A stretch of DNA of 64,000 nucleotides from Scybalousia_A sp045221575 (lineage in GTDB: Bacteria; Bacteroidota; Bacteroidia; Bacteroidales; P3). The notes beneath the pieces were generated by a model that was given only the letters and a program-made list of their open reading frames with translations, ran no database searches and was not told where the DNA came from. Numbering within the stretch: position 1 is the stretch's first letter; each line of letters starts with the position of its first letter. A program made the translations under genes and the position numbers. Positions 26,784-36,420 of this stretch are shown in pieces. The stretch spans positions 40,917 through 104,916 of the forward strand of contig JBGUWU010000018.1 in NCBI GenBank assembly GCA_045221575.1, given 5' to 3'.

Positions 26784-27803
26784 TTAGAACTTATTGATAC
26801 CAAAGACCCTATTCAAAAATATCTTCAAATACATCTTTATTGTTATTTTATATAAAGAAACCTGTTTCCAGCCTTCTGCTTTTTTATATTTCTTCATAGC
26901 ATAAAATGGCACAAAAACTTCTATCTCTGAATTATTTATGTCAAATATGGAAGTACGAGCTCTTGGTGGAGTCTTGCTTAAAGAAACTAATGCTTTAAAA
27001 CTATCACAACCCCAAAAAATTCTCTTTCCTACTCTTTCCATACGACTTGATAATACTATATGTTGCAAAGAAGTACAATCCTCAAAAGCATAGCTTCCTA
27101 TATAAGTTAGTCGTTGCAAACCTATTATATCTTGTAATTTACTACAACAAGAGAAACTTAAAGCACCTATTTCTTGTATACTTTTGGGAAATACAACCTT
27201 TCTCAAATTGTAACAGAAAGCGAAAGCACCCGTAGAGATATTTGTATATCCACGAGGTATGCTTATCTCTTCTAAAGAATAACAACCAACAAAAGCATAT
27301 CGCTCTATCTTAGTGGCTTTCTTAGGAAGATTTATTTCTTTCAAGTTCGTACAACCACAAAAACAACCATCACTCACTAAAGTTAGATTGTTTGGCATCA
27401 CAACTCTTTCTAATTTAGTACAATATTCAAAAGCACTCTCTCCTATATAGGTTACACTTTCTGGAATAACTATTTCTTTTAGATTATCACACTTAGCAAA
27501 AGCATAAGAACTTATTCTTTTTATACCATAATCAAGTTGTACCTTTTCTAAATTTTGGCATTTACAAAAACAACTCTCAGGTATAATTTCCAATCCTCCT
27601 CCTAAATGTACTTTTCTTAATCCTGTTTCCTCAAAAGCAGAAGAATACATTACTTTAATATCTTCTAATCCGCTTATTTCCACAAGATTTTCACATAAAG
27701 CAAAAGCCTCTTTTCCTACAGTTTTTGCTCCTGAGGGAATAGTAAAAGATGTTATATCCTTATTGTTTCTATATGCTTTATAAGGAATGTTCTTGGGATT
27801 CAT
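26784..27803 (-). CDS. BspA-type leucine-rich repeat protein
   Basis: 339 aa composed of about eleven 23-residue LRR_5 repeats with the pattern AFxxCxxLxxIxIPxxVxxI, spanning about residues 15-300. No signal peptide and no T9SS sorting domain, unlike many secreted BspA proteins; the C-terminus is a short basic segment. LRR_5 proteins usually bind protein partners or host surfaces. The ATG follows directly on the stop codon of a tiny lipoprotein gene, so the pair is one transcript. Confidence 0.88.
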   Translation of the reverse strand: MNPKNIPYKAYRNNKDITSFTIPSGAKTVGKEAFALCENLVEISGLEDIKVMYSSAFEETGLRKVHLGGGLEIIPESCFCKCQNLEKVQLDYGIKRISSYAFAKCDNLKEIVIPESVTYIGESAFEYCTKLERVVMPNNLTLVSDGCFCGCTNLKEINLPKKATKIERYAFVGCYSLEEISIPRGYTNISTGAFAFCYNLRKVVFPKSIQEIGALSFSCCSKLQDIIGLQRLTYIGSYAFEDCTSLQHIVLSSRMERVGKRIFWGCDSFKALVSLSKTPPRARTSIFDINNSEIEVFVPFYAMKKYKKAEGWKQVSLYKITIKMYLKIFLNRVFGINKF

Positions 27804-27983
27804 TTAACACTCATCTACATTTTCTTCATTAGGTTCTGTGCCAGGAGCAGCTTTTTCTATGGTGCTTTTCTTTATACCATTTCCTCCTTCATAACAATCT
27901 TTATCACAAGAAGAGAACAAAGAAACAATTAACATAAAAACAAGCACTACAAATACTGACTTAATAAAAACAAATCTTTTCAT
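27804..27983 (-). CDS. small lipoprotein, 59 aa
   Basis: Starts MKRFVFIKSVF and has a strong hydrophobic stretch and a lipobox (SLFSSC, cysteine at about residue 24). An acidic, cysteine-containing tail of 35 residues (CDKDCYEGG ... NVDEC) follows. The stop codon touches the ATG of the BspA-like gene. No family recognised. The intact lipoprotein signal and tight coupling support it as a real gene. Confidence 0.7.
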   Translation of the reverse strand: MKRFVFIKSVFVVLVFMLIVSLFSSCDKDCYEGGNGIKKSTIEKAAPGTEPNEENVDEC

Positions 27984-28173
27984 AACTATATATTATTTCT
28001 TTCTATAACGATAAGAAGACATAAAAATTTTAACCAACCTTTATTTTCTTTTTTTCACTCTTGATTTTAGTGAAATAACTCCAAATTAGTATAAGCAAAG
28101 GAAAGAATTTTAGATTTTTTTATACTCGGTTCATAACAGGATTTTTACAAACGAACTACTTATTTGCTCACGT

Positions 28174-28209
28174 AAAAAAAAACATCAAAACTAAAAAAAT
28201 CTTGATGTT
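28174..28209 (-). terminator. folE terminator
   Basis: AACATCAA pairs with TTGATGTT around a 13-base loop; on the minus strand a run of about ten T follows. It lies 40 bases after the folE stop. Confidence 0.8.
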
Positions 28210-28248
28210 TCTATACAATAATCTAAAACTATTAATTCTAATTATTTT

Positions 28249-28872
28249 TTATATAAGATTAACTCCTATTAAATGAAGAAATTCTCCTCTTGTCTTTTCG
28301 TCTCTTTTGAATGCACCAATAAAGTCAGACGTTGTAGTAATTGAGTTTTGTTTTTGAACACCTCGCATACTCATACAAAGATGTCGTGCTTCTATCACAA
28401 CAGCAACACCTAAAGGATTTAAAGTATCGTGTATGCAGGTAAGAATTTCTCTTGTCATTCTTTCTTGCACTTGCAAACGACGAGCAAAACAATCTACAAC
28501 TCTTGGAATCTTGCTTAAACCAACAATAGTTCCGTTTGGTATGTAAGCTACGTGTGCTTTACCAAAGAAAGGTACCATATGGTGCTCACAAAGAGAGTAA
28601 ATCTCAATATCTTTTACTATCACCATTTGTTTATAATCCTCTTTAAACATAGCAGAACGAAGTATTTCGGCTGGATTTGTATCGTATCCGTGTGTAAAAA
28701 ACTCCATTGCCTTTGCTACTCTCTCAGGTGTTTTTAATAGACCTTCTCTTTGAGGGTCTTCTCCCAAAAGTTTAAGTATCTCTCTGTAGTGAGAAGCAAG
28801 TTTTTCGGTGTTTTGGGGATTATATCTTTCTATCTTTTCGTAACCGTGTTGAAGATTGTCGTTCATATTCAA
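28249..28872 (-). CDS. folE: GTP cyclohydrolase I
   Basis: Converts GTP to dihydroneopterin triphosphate, first step of folate/pterin synthesis. The zinc ligands lie in YSLCEHHMVPFFGKAH and in ARHLCMSMRG; PERVAKAMEFFTHGY and GLSKIPRVVDCFARRLQVQER are family signatures. 207 aa is typical. Single-gene unit with its own promoter and terminator. Confidence 0.97.
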   Translation of the reverse strand: MNMNDNLQHGYEKIERYNPQNTEKLASHYREILKLLGEDPQREGLLKTPERVAKAMEFFTHGYDTNPAEILRSAMFKEDYKQMVIVKDIEIYSLCEHHMVPFFGKAHVAYIPNGTIVGLSKIPRVVDCFARRLQVQERMTREILTCIHDTLNPLGVAVVIEARHLCMSMRGVQKQNSITTTSDFIGAFKRDEKTRGEFLHLIGVNLI

Positions 28873-28893
28873 TATCCTTTATAAAATAATTTG

Positions 28894-28901
28894 CAAAGAT
28901 A
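28894..28901 (-). promoter_or_regulatory. -7 promoter box (TATCTTTG) for folE
   Basis: Exact TAnnTTTG match, ending 21 bases before the folE ATG and just after the terminator of the upstream gene. Confidence 0.65.
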
Positions 28902-28907
28902 CAAAAA

Positions 28908-28935
28908 CCCACCTTTATACAATAATAAAGGTGGG
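28908..28935 (-). terminator. terminator of the Omp28-like gene
   Basis: CCCACCTTTAT and its exact complement, 6-base loop, followed on the minus strand by TTTTT. Separates this gene from folE. Confidence 0.88.
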
Positions 28936-28962
28936 AAAAATTAAAAAAATTATGATAACAAG

Positions 28963-30771
28963 TTATTTGCTAATGCTAAGTCTATTGCTAACCATACCGT
29001 TATTTGTAACAATACGAACAAAATAAACTCCATTTGACAAAGAAGCAGTATTTATATTGATATTATTGTCACCTGAGTTTAGGTTGTGTTCTCCTAAATC
29101 AATAACTTCTCTACCCATAACATCTACAACAGATATTCTTGCCTTATCAGCCTTTCCTAAATTAACTGCTAAAATAGTGTTGTTTGTTGCAGGATTAGGA
29201 TAAAGAATAGATTGACAAATATTACCGTTAGCTTCATTTATACCAACAGGAATATCAGAAGCGTAGAAATCAATACTCTCTCCAGCACCGAACTTTCCGT
29301 TAGAACGATACATTTCTTGTCCTGCTCCATTAAGAATAACGTAGTTTCCTGAGCCTTTTGAATTATTTATACCATCACCACCAGCATCAACAATACTGAA
29401 TATGTAGCAACCATCACTAGGAAGATTTAATTCAACTGTATCTTTTCTTATAGCTCCGTCAGCATAAGGACCTCCTTGTTGGATTGTGTTACCATTAACG
29501 TCTTTAACGAACCAAGTAACTTCACTTCCTTTTTTATCTGTCTTTATTTGTAAAGTAGGACGACCAGAAGTTTGTCTGATATTAGCTTTTGAATGAGTTT
29601 TAGAAGTAGCTTGTCCATTATAATTAGCTCCATCTATTTTTGTAACAATAACAGAATAAGTATTATTTGTAGCTGGTGTAGCAAGAATTTTGCCAAAATC
29701 TACTGTTGTTATGGCAAATGTTTCCATACTTTCATTTATTGTTATAGTTTTTGTTTCATTAGTTCTTTGATTTGTACAAACTAATTCCAAAGAAGTTAGA
29801 GGTGTTCCGACATTCTTTACTTTTGCTTTTACAGAAACAGAATCTGTACAACCCAAAGGATCTTCAAATATAATATCACTTACTGTTGCATTTGGAATAT
29901 CAATACCTGTAACTGTAGGAATAACTTTCACTCCATTATAAATATTAGGAGCGTTTAGAGAGGAGCAACCTTCTTTAGTAAGGTCTGCAACAAAAACTGC
30001 AAGATTCATATCCTCTAAAGCAACATCAACATCACCTATTTTTTGAGGGAATGTATAAGTATAATCTCTTGAAACAAATGTACCAGCAGGTATTGTTCCG
30101 TCTTCATTCGCTGCTATTGTTTCTCCCCATTGTCCTGTAATAAGATCTCTAAGCATATGCATGTGCATATATTGTCCATCTTCTGTTACTTGAGAAGGAT
30201 TGTAAGGTTCTGGTGAGCCATAATTTGATTGAGGTCCTTTAACATTGTCTTGCAAAAGTGCTATATTAAGACTACTTCCGTTTTGTCCTGTAATTGCACT
30301 TGTGTAATAAACCTCTACATGTATTGTCATTACTCTTGTCGCAAAATTTAATTCTGCTGTTGCAGCAACATTAACAGGAGATGTTGAATTTACTATAGCA
30401 CTTGCGGCAGAATTTACATTAACACCGTTAGCATAATAGTTTAATACTTGGCAGTCTGTTGTATTTCTATTCAATGTAAAAGCTGGATAGCCATTAAGAT
30501 TTGTTTGATTTGCAAGAGCATCTCCCCATTGAGTAGTATATTTTGCAGCATAATAACCCTGGTGAATATTTATTACAATTGTACCAGGATAATAATCTGA
30601 AAACTCATTAAGCAATTGATGACCATAAGGACAATAGCCACAATTTACTCCTGTGTATTCTTCAAAAACAAGATGTTTGTTTTGAGTGTTTGTGCTTACT
30701 ATTGTTGGATTTTGAGCAAATAACGTCATTGCAAGCACACTGAAAATTAAAGATAAGGATAACTTTTTCAT
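28963..30771 (-). CDS. Omp28-related secreted protein with T9SS sorting domain
   Basis: 602 aa with a signal peptide (cleavage near LFA-Q). An N-terminal thioredoxin-like Omp28 domain follows, with VNCGYCPYGH near residue 42; the CxxC pair suggests a disulfide-active fold. The middle holds beta-rich domains, including a DAGGDGINNSKGSG turn. The C-terminal ~80 residues (ILYPNPATNNT to RLSISK) form a type A T9SS sorting domain. Expected on the cell surface or secreted. Monocistronic, with its own promoter. Confidence 0.87.
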   Translation of the reverse strand: MKKLSLSLIFSVLAMTLFAQNPTIVSTNTQNKHLVFEEYTGVNCGYCPYGHQLLNEFSDYYPGTIVINIHQGYYAAKYTTQWGDALANQTNLNGYPAFTLNRNTTDCQVLNYYANGVNVNSAASAIVNSTSPVNVAATAELNFATRVMTIHVEVYYTSAITGQNGSSLNIALLQDNVKGPQSNYGSPEPYNPSQVTEDGQYMHMHMLRDLITGQWGETIAANEDGTIPAGTFVSRDYTYTFPQKIGDVDVALEDMNLAVFVADLTKEGCSSLNAPNIYNGVKVIPTVTGIDIPNATVSDIIFEDPLGCTDSVSVKAKVKNVGTPLTSLELVCTNQRTNETKTITINESMETFAITTVDFGKILATPATNNTYSVIVTKIDGANYNGQATSKTHSKANIRQTSGRPTLQIKTDKKGSEVTWFVKDVNGNTIQQGGPYADGAIRKDTVELNLPSDGCYIFSIVDAGGDGINNSKGSGNYVILNGAGQEMYRSNGKFGAGESIDFYASDIPVGINEANGNICQSILYPNPATNNTILAVNLGKADKARISVVDVMGREVIDLGEHNLNSGDNNININTASLSNGVYFVRIVTNNGMVSNRLSISK

Positions 30772-30808
30772 ACATTAAATATTTAATAAATGTTTATAAT
30801 TCAAAGCA

Positions 30809-30816
30809 CAAAAATA
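30809..30816 (-). promoter_or_regulatory. -7 promoter box (TATTTTTG) for the Omp28-like gene
   Basis: Exact TAnnTTTG match on the minus strand, 37 bases before the ATG. Confidence 0.55.
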
Positions 30817-30889
30817 ACACTTTTTCCATTAATAAATACTTTTTTTTGTAAATTTTTGATTTATTAAGGAAAAAATAGAATAAAAATTG

Positions 30890-30897
30890 TAATTTTG
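30890..30897 (+). promoter_or_regulatory. -7 promoter box (TAATTTTG) for the gene at 30936
   Basis: Exact TAnnTTTG match 38 bases before the ATG of the secreted DUF4412-like gene. Confidence 0.55.
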
Positions 30898-30935
30898 CCC
30901 TTTGGAAATTAATATTAAACATAAAGAATAAAAAG

Positions 30936-31658
30936 ATGAAAAAGTTAGTTTTAAGCATTGGAGTTTTAGCTCTTATCATTATGGCAGGTTTTTCTGCAAT
31001 GGCTCAACAAGGAAAATGGGCTGGTTTAGTTAAATACAAACTTACATGGACAGGAAATGTTCCTCAAGGTATGCCTGAGAGTTGGGAAGTAAAAGTTTTT
31101 GAGAACCTCTCTGGTCAAGTTGATTTATCTACTATGGGATTAGGTAAAAGCATAGTAAATTCTAACAACAATATTGTTATGACTTTGTTTGACTTTTCTA
31201 TGATACCAGACGAAGGACCTTACGAAGGAATGTCAGGAAAATGGTATGTTAAAAGAAAAATAACAGAAGATAATCTAAAAGAAATGCTTAAAGATACCAA
31301 ATATGAATACACCGGTAATAAGAAAGAAATAGCAGGATTACAATGTGATGAAGTTCTTGCTATATTCAAAGATGCAGAAGGTGAAGAAATAAGAGAAACT
31401 ATCTATGTTACTAAGGAAATAGGTCCAAAAATGGATCTTATAACTTATCCTGGCTTAGATGCTTTCCCAATGGAGTATCCTGTAAAATTCTCTGACAATC
31501 TTTCTGTTACTTTCACTGCTTCAGAACTATTACAAGGAAAAGTAAAAGATACAGACCTTATGCTTGAGTCTGGTTACGAAGAAATCAGTGAAGAGGATTT
31601 AGGAGATATGCTTCGTATTATCTTCGGTGGTGGCGGAGAAGATGAAGACGATATGTAA
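30936..31658 (+). CDS. secreted protein, DUF4412-like
   Basis: 240 aa with a signal peptide (MKKLVLSIGVLALIIMAGF...AMA-Q). The fold looks all-beta, with KYKLTWTGNVP near the N-terminus and GNKKEIAGLQCDEVLAIF in the middle, resembling DUF4412-type periplasmic proteins of Bacteroidetes. A highly acidic glycine-rich tail (GGGGEDEDDM) ends it. No function known. It has its own promoter and a terminator, so it is monocistronic. Confidence 0.7.
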   Translation: MKKLVLSIGVLALIIMAGFSAMAQQGKWAGLVKYKLTWTGNVPQGMPESWEVKVFENLSGQVDLSTMGLGKSIVNSNNNIVMTLFDFSMIPDEGPYEGMSGKWYVKRKITEDNLKEMLKDTKYEYTGNKKEIAGLQCDEVLAIFKDAEGEEIRETIYVTKEIGPKMDLITYPGLDAFPMEYPVKFSDNLSVTFTASELLQGKVKDTDLMLESGYEEISEEDLGDMLRIIFGGGGEDEDDM

Positions 31659-31666
31659 TTATTTTA

Positions 31667-31700
31667 GGGGCTTTAAAGACTTTTGTTCTTTAAAGTCCCT
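31667..31700 (+). terminator. hairpin terminator before ftsK
   Basis: GGGGCTTTAAAGA pairs with TCTTTAAAGTCCC (one G-T pair) around an 8-base loop. The T run afterwards is weak. Confidence 0.65.
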
Positions 31701-31718
31701 ATGTAAATAAAAAAAACA

Positions 31719-34331
31719 ATGACCAAGAAAACAAAAACTACCAAACAAAAAACAACTAAAAAGAAAACTAAGGAAGCGAAACAACAATCCGAAAGTATAT
31801 TTTCTTTAATCAAAAGAGGCATTCGCTCTGAACAATTTCCAAGAGTTGTTGCAGTGTGTTTGTTTTTGTTTGTAGTGTTTTGTTTTATATCATTTATTTC
31901 TTTCTTTGTTACATGGTTCTCAGACTATTCTCTTGTTGAAAATATCACTCCTTATTCCCTTTTAACAAAAACTAATGACATAAATAATTGGTGCGGAAAC
32001 ATTGGTGCTTTTACCGCATACTCATTTATTAGATATACTTTTGGAATAGGAGTATTCGGATTCCTTATCATTTTTGCTTTAATTGGTCTGAGGCTATTTG
32101 AAGTTCAGATTGACAATTTCGCTCGCAAGATAGTAAGCACTTTACTTGTTATGTTGTGGGCTTCTTGTATCTTTGGCTTTATTGTAGAAGGCTGTGGAGT
32201 ACAAAGAATGGAAGATTTTGCTGGTAATGTCGGTGTTGCTATCAATAGTCTTTGGTGTTCTTACGTTAGTGTTGTCGGTTGTGCTTTAATTCATATAGCT
32301 TTTACTATTATTGTACCGATGTTTGTTTTCAATGTCAAATATTCTTCTGTCGTTAATTTCCTTTCTCGCAAACAAAGAGAGGAAGATCAAGAAGATGATA
32401 TTGAAAGCGAAAGTCCTATGCCAATTATTCCTGCAGAGAAGATGAATTTAGAAAAAGGATATAGAGAAAAAGATGTTTTTGAAGAACAAGAGGAAGAACC
32501 TATAGAAGATGACTATCAAGAAGAACAAGAGATAGAAAAACCAATCAAAATAAATCCTAAGCCAATAATCAGTAAAAAGGATATAAACACTAATCCTAAC
32601 AAACTACCTCAAGAAGAGATAGACCGATTAACTTCTTTCACTGTAAAAAGAGATGGTAAAACCATAACCATAGAAGATAATCAACAAGAGGAAGTCCCAG
32701 AAGAAATTCCACAAGAAGACATACCTTTTAGCATAAAAACAACTGTAGAACAGGAAAGCACAACCAACGAGGAAGAACAAGAGGAGATAATTCAAGAACA
32801 TCACAGTATAGATGAACCTTTTGACCCTCACTTAGAGTTAAGCAGTTTTGTTAACCCAACGACTGACTTCTTAACCGACTATGATAAAAAGAACAAAGTA
32901 GTAAGCGAACAAGAACTACTACTAAACAATAGAAGAATAAAAGAAACTTTAAAAAATTATGGTATTGCTATCACAAGCATAGAAGCAACACCTGGTCCAA
33001 CAGTAACTCTTTATGAAATAGTACCTGCTCCAGGTATTAGAATCTCAAAGATAAAAGGCTTAGCAGATGATATTGCTTTAAGTTTAGCTGCTTTAGGCAT
33101 AAGAATTATTGCACCTATCCCTGGCAAAGGAACAATCGGTATTGAAGTACCTAATTCTAACCCTCAGATTGTTTCAATGAAGTCTATGATAGAATCTTCT
33201 GAGTTCCAAAACAGCAAAGCCGAATTACCAATAGTTATAGGCAAGACAATAGAAAACCAACCTTTTGTTACTGATTTAGCGAAAGCTCCTCACTTGCTTA
33301 TGGCTGGAGCAACAGGACAAGGAAAGTCTGTTGGCTTAAATGCAATAGTTACCTCTCTTTTATATAAAAAACACCCGTCAGAGTTAAAGTTTGTCTTTGT
33401 TGATCCAAAGAAAGTAGAGTTATCCTTATACTCCAACTTAGAAAAGCATTATTTGGCAAAGATTCCTGGAGAAGATGAAGCGGTTATCACTGATGTTAAT
33501 GTAGTAGAAAAAACTTTGCGTTCTTTATGCGTACTTATGGATCAAAGATATAATCTACTCAAAGATGCACAATGTAAGAAGATAACTGAATACAACGAAA
33601 AGTTCCTTTCAAGACGTATTCCTATGAGAGATGGTCATGGCTATATGCCTTATATTGTTGTTGTGATAGATGAGTTTGCAGACCTTATAATGACCGCAGG
33701 AAAGAGAATAGAAGAACCTATTTGTCGTCTTGCTCAATTAGCGCGTGCTGTTGGAATACATCTTATCATTGCAACACAAAGACCAAGTGTTGATATAATA
33801 ACAGGAAAAATAAAAGCTAATTTCCCTGCTCGTGCTGCTTTTAAAACAAGTAGCATGGTTGATTCAAAAACTATTCTTGATACACCAGGAGCAGAACAAT
33901 TGATAGGACGAGGAGATATGCTTTTCTCTGCAAGTGGAAAACTTACTCGTCTGCAATGTGCTTTGATTGATACACCAGAAATAGAAAGTCTTGTACAAGC
34001 TATCTGCGAACAACAAGGATATCCTGCTTGTTTCGAACTTCCTACTCCTCCTGTAGAAGATCTTGGCGAGCATGATACACCAGATATTTCCAATGGAAAA
34101 TTAGATCCATTATTTGAAGATGCTGCTATTTGTATAGTAGATACTCAGCATGGTAGTACTTCAACTCTTCAACGTAAGTTTGCGATAGGTTATAATCGTG
34201 CTGGAAAGATAGTAGATCAATTAGAGGCTGCTGGAATCGTTGGACCTTTCAGAGGAAGCAAACCAAGAGAAGTTTTAGTTCAATCACGCGAACAATTAGA
34301 CACTATCTTAGAACAAGTACTTAAAAGATAA
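31719..34331 (+). CDS. ftsK: DNA translocase FtsK/SpoIIIE
   Basis: Septal DNA pump for chromosome segregation at division. It has a lysine-rich N-terminus, four membrane segments in the first ~210 residues, then a long acidic Glu/Gln-rich linker (about 215-370). The RecA-like motor has Walker A GATGQGKSVG at about 528-537 and Walker B IVVVIDEFADLIM. A C-terminal winged-helix gamma domain (ISTQHGSTSTLQRKF-type region) recognises orienting sequences. At 870 aa it is full length. recA follows after 43 bases. Confidence 0.95.
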   Translation: MTKKTKTTKQKTTKKKTKEAKQQSESIFSLIKRGIRSEQFPRVVAVCLFLFVVFCFISFISFFVTWFSDYSLVENITPYSLLTKTNDINNWCGNIGAFTAYSFIRYTFGIGVFGFLIIFALIGLRLFEVQIDNFARKIVSTLLVMLWASCIFGFIVEGCGVQRMEDFAGNVGVAINSLWCSYVSVVGCALIHIAFTIIVPMFVFNVKYSSVVNFLSRKQREEDQEDDIESESPMPIIPAEKMNLEKGYREKDVFEEQEEEPIEDDYQEEQEIEKPIKINPKPIISKKDINTNPNKLPQEEIDRLTSFTVKRDGKTITIEDNQQEEVPEEIPQEDIPFSIKTTVEQESTTNEEEQEEIIQEHHSIDEPFDPHLELSSFVNPTTDFLTDYDKKNKVVSEQELLLNNRRIKETLKNYGIAITSIEATPGPTVTLYEIVPAPGIRISKIKGLADDIALSLAALGIRIIAPIPGKGTIGIEVPNSNPQIVSMKSMIESSEFQNSKAELPIVIGKTIENQPFVTDLAKAPHLLMAGATGQGKSVGLNAIVTSLLYKKHPSELKFVFVDPKKVELSLYSNLEKHYLAKIPGEDEAVITDVNVVEKTLRSLCVLMDQRYNLLKDAQCKKITEYNEKFLSRRIPMRDGHGYMPYIVVVIDEFADLIMTAGKRIEEPICRLAQLARAVGIHLIIATQRPSVDIITGKIKANFPARAAFKTSSMVDSKTILDTPGAEQLIGRGDMLFSASGKLTRLQCALIDTPEIESLVQAICEQQGYPACFELPTPPVEDLGEHDTPDISNGKLDPLFEDAAICIVDTQHGSTSTLQRKFAIGYNRAGKIVDQLEAAGIVGPFRGSKPREVLVQSREQLDTILEQVLKR

Positions 34332-34374
34332 CAATCAAAAAAAGAATATAATAAAATCAAAATCTTAATATAAT

Positions 34375-35391
34375 ATGGCAAAAGAGCAGAATAATGATAA
34401 TGTTGAGAAGTTGGAGAAGTTAAAAGTTCTTCAAGCAGCATTAAGTAAAATAGAAAAAAGTTATGGTAAGGGTTCTGTTATGAAACTTGGAGATAGAACC
34501 ATTCAACAAGTAGATGTAATAAAAACAGGTAGTCTTTCTTTAGATATTGCTCTTGGTGTTGGAGGCTTGCCAAAGGGAAGAATAGTTGAAATCTATGGAC
34601 CAGAATCCTCCGGTAAAACAACATTAGCAATTCATTGTATTGCAGAAGCACAAAAAAATGGAGGCATTGCTGCTTTTATTGATGCTGAACATGCTTTTGA
34701 TAGTGTTTATGCACAAAAACTTGGTGTTGATGTGGATAATCTTTATATCTCACAACCTGACAATGGAGAACAAGCTTTAGAAATTGCTGAAAATCTTATT
34801 TCTTCTGGTGCTATAGATATAATAGTTATAGACTCTGTTGCTGCTCTTACGCCAAAAAGTGAAATAGAAGGAGAAATGGGAGAAAGCAAGATGGGATTAC
34901 AAGCCCGTTTGATGTCTCAAGCTCTAAGAAAAATGACTTCAACAATAAGCAAAACAAAATGTTGTTGCATATTTATCAACCAATTAAGAGATAAAATAGG
35001 AGTAATGTATGGCAATCCTGAAACAACAACAGGCGGTAATGCTTTGAAGTTCTACTCTTCTGTTCGTTTAGACATAAGAAAAGTACAAACACTTAAAGAA
35101 GGCGATAAAACTTTCGGCAACCGTGTTAGAGTAAAGATAGTTAAGAACAAAGTTGCTCCTCCTTTCAAACAAGTAGAGTTTGACTTATTGTTTGGTGAAG
35201 GTATTTCTAAATTAGGAGAGATAATAGACATAGCAGTAGAACACGATATAATAAAGAAAAGCGGTTCTTGGTTCTCTTACGGAGATACAAAAATAGGTCA
35301 AGGACGAGATTCTGTTAAGCAACTTCTGCAAGACAATCCTGAACTTGAACAAGAGATAGAAGAAAAGGTTAGAGAAATACTCCTACAGTAG
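34375..35391 (+). CDS. recA: recombinase RecA
   Basis: Strand-exchange ATPase and SOS co-protease. Walker A GPESSGKTT is at residues 75-83, followed by IDAEHAFD, VIDSVAALTP and the L2-region sequence NPETTTGGNALKFY. 338 aa is normal. Lies 43 bases after ftsK, probably on the same transcript, and ends at a strong hairpin terminator. No SOS box recognised. Confidence 0.98.
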   Translation: MAKEQNNDNVEKLEKLKVLQAALSKIEKSYGKGSVMKLGDRTIQQVDVIKTGSLSLDIALGVGGLPKGRIVEIYGPESSGKTTLAIHCIAEAQKNGGIAAFIDAEHAFDSVYAQKLGVDVDNLYISQPDNGEQALEIAENLISSGAIDIIVIDSVAALTPKSEIEGEMGESKMGLQARLMSQALRKMTSTISKTKCCCIFINQLRDKIGVMYGNPETTTGGNALKFYSSVRLDIRKVQTLKEGDKTFGNRVRVKIVKNKVAPPFKQVEFDLLFGEGISKLGEIIDIAVEHDIIKKSGSWFSYGDTKIGQGRDSVKQLLQDNPELEQEIEEKVREILLQ

Positions 35392-35407
35392 AAACCTAAC
35401 AACAATA

Positions 35408-35440
35408 AAGCCGTTCTGCTACAAGTAGAACGGCTTTTCT
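35408..35440 (+). terminator. recA terminator
   Basis: AAGCCGTTCT pairs with AGAACGGCTT around a 9-base loop, followed by a T-rich tract. Confidence 0.9.
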
Positions 35441-35459
35441 TTTTATTATCTATGATTAA

Positions 35460-36266
35460 TTATGCTGCTTGTGCAATCTCTTTTTCTTTTTTCTTCTTTG
35501 GTGGTGGAGGAACAATCATATCTATAATCTTACCTTCTATATATACAAGTATGATTGAATAAATTGGGAAGCGGAAATCATGATTGATTAAGAAAGAAGT
35601 ACAAGATATAGTTGTATCAACAATGATTACAAGTGTTCCAAGAGAAATGTTAGTATATTTATGAATAATCATTGAAATAATATCACTTCCACCAGATGTA
35701 GCACCTGCCTTGAATATCATACCAATACCAATACCATAGATAACACCAGCAATAACAGTGTTAAGCATATAATCTGGCATAAACCAGAAAGGAGCTTTGT
35801 TTAAGTTTGCTCTTTCTACTTTTAAGAATAGATTAGAAGCCCAAGAATATTCTCCATTTTGTAATGAAGCTGTAGGATCTTGATTATATAATTCACCTAT
35901 CTTGATAACAGGTTCGTATGCTAAATGCACCTCTACAAGCATTATCACAAGGAAACTTACTAATACAGAAAGCATTGTTTTAATACCGAACTTAGGTCCA
36001 AGAACAATGAATCCAATAATAAATAAAGGAATATTCATTGCATAATAATAGTAAGAAACTTTCCAAGGGAACAAAACATTTAATACGTTTGACAATCCGC
36101 CGACTCCTCCTGGAGCAAGGTTATAAGGATATGCAAAGATAATATCTGCTCCTACATACAAAGCTGTTCCTATTATGATGAACAGATACGATTTAAAAAA
36201 CTCTTTAGAACCAAATTTCTCTGATCCTTCCTGTGTTAGCCAGGACTTCCATTTGCTATTTGCCAT
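35460..36266 (-). CDS. YitT family membrane protein, short C-terminus
   Basis: 268-aa inner-membrane protein of the YitT family (PF02588), with five to six helices. Landmarks are NLAPGGVGGLSNVLN near the N-terminus and FKAGATSGGSDIISMI in the middle. Most homologues end in a soluble DUF2179 domain; here only its first strand (YSIILVYIEGKIIDMI) remains, followed by a proline/lysine tail. Transport role suspected but unproven. Convergent with recA. Confidence 0.85.
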   Translation of the reverse strand: MANSKWKSWLTQEGSEKFGSKEFFKSYLFIIIGTALYVGADIIFAYPYNLAPGGVGGLSNVLNVLFPWKVSYYYYAMNIPLFIIGFIVLGPKFGIKTMLSVLVSFLVIMLVEVHLAYEPVIKIGELYNQDPTASLQNGEYSWASNLFLKVERANLNKAPFWFMPDYMLNTVIAGVIYGIGIGMIFKAGATSGGSDIISMIIHKYTNISLGTLVIIVDTTISCTSFLINHDFRFPIYSIILVYIEGKIIDMIVPPPPKKKKEKEIAQAA

Positions 36267-36339
36267 GTCTTCTTTTTTTTGTTATTATATTATTAATTTT
36301 ACTTTCTATTTCAACTCAATAGGTTAAAAAATGAGTTTG

Positions 36340-36347
36340 CAAAATTA
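36340..36347 (-). promoter_or_regulatory. -7 promoter box (TAATTTTG) for the YitT gene
   Basis: Exact TAnnTTTG match on the minus strand, 73 bases upstream of the ATG, implying a leader of about 65 bases. Confidence 0.5.
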
Positions 36348-36420
36348 GTCTTTTTTTATAATCTGACAAAATTAAACGAGAAATTAGTATTGATAAAGTT
36401 CATTAGAATTACACCAATCT

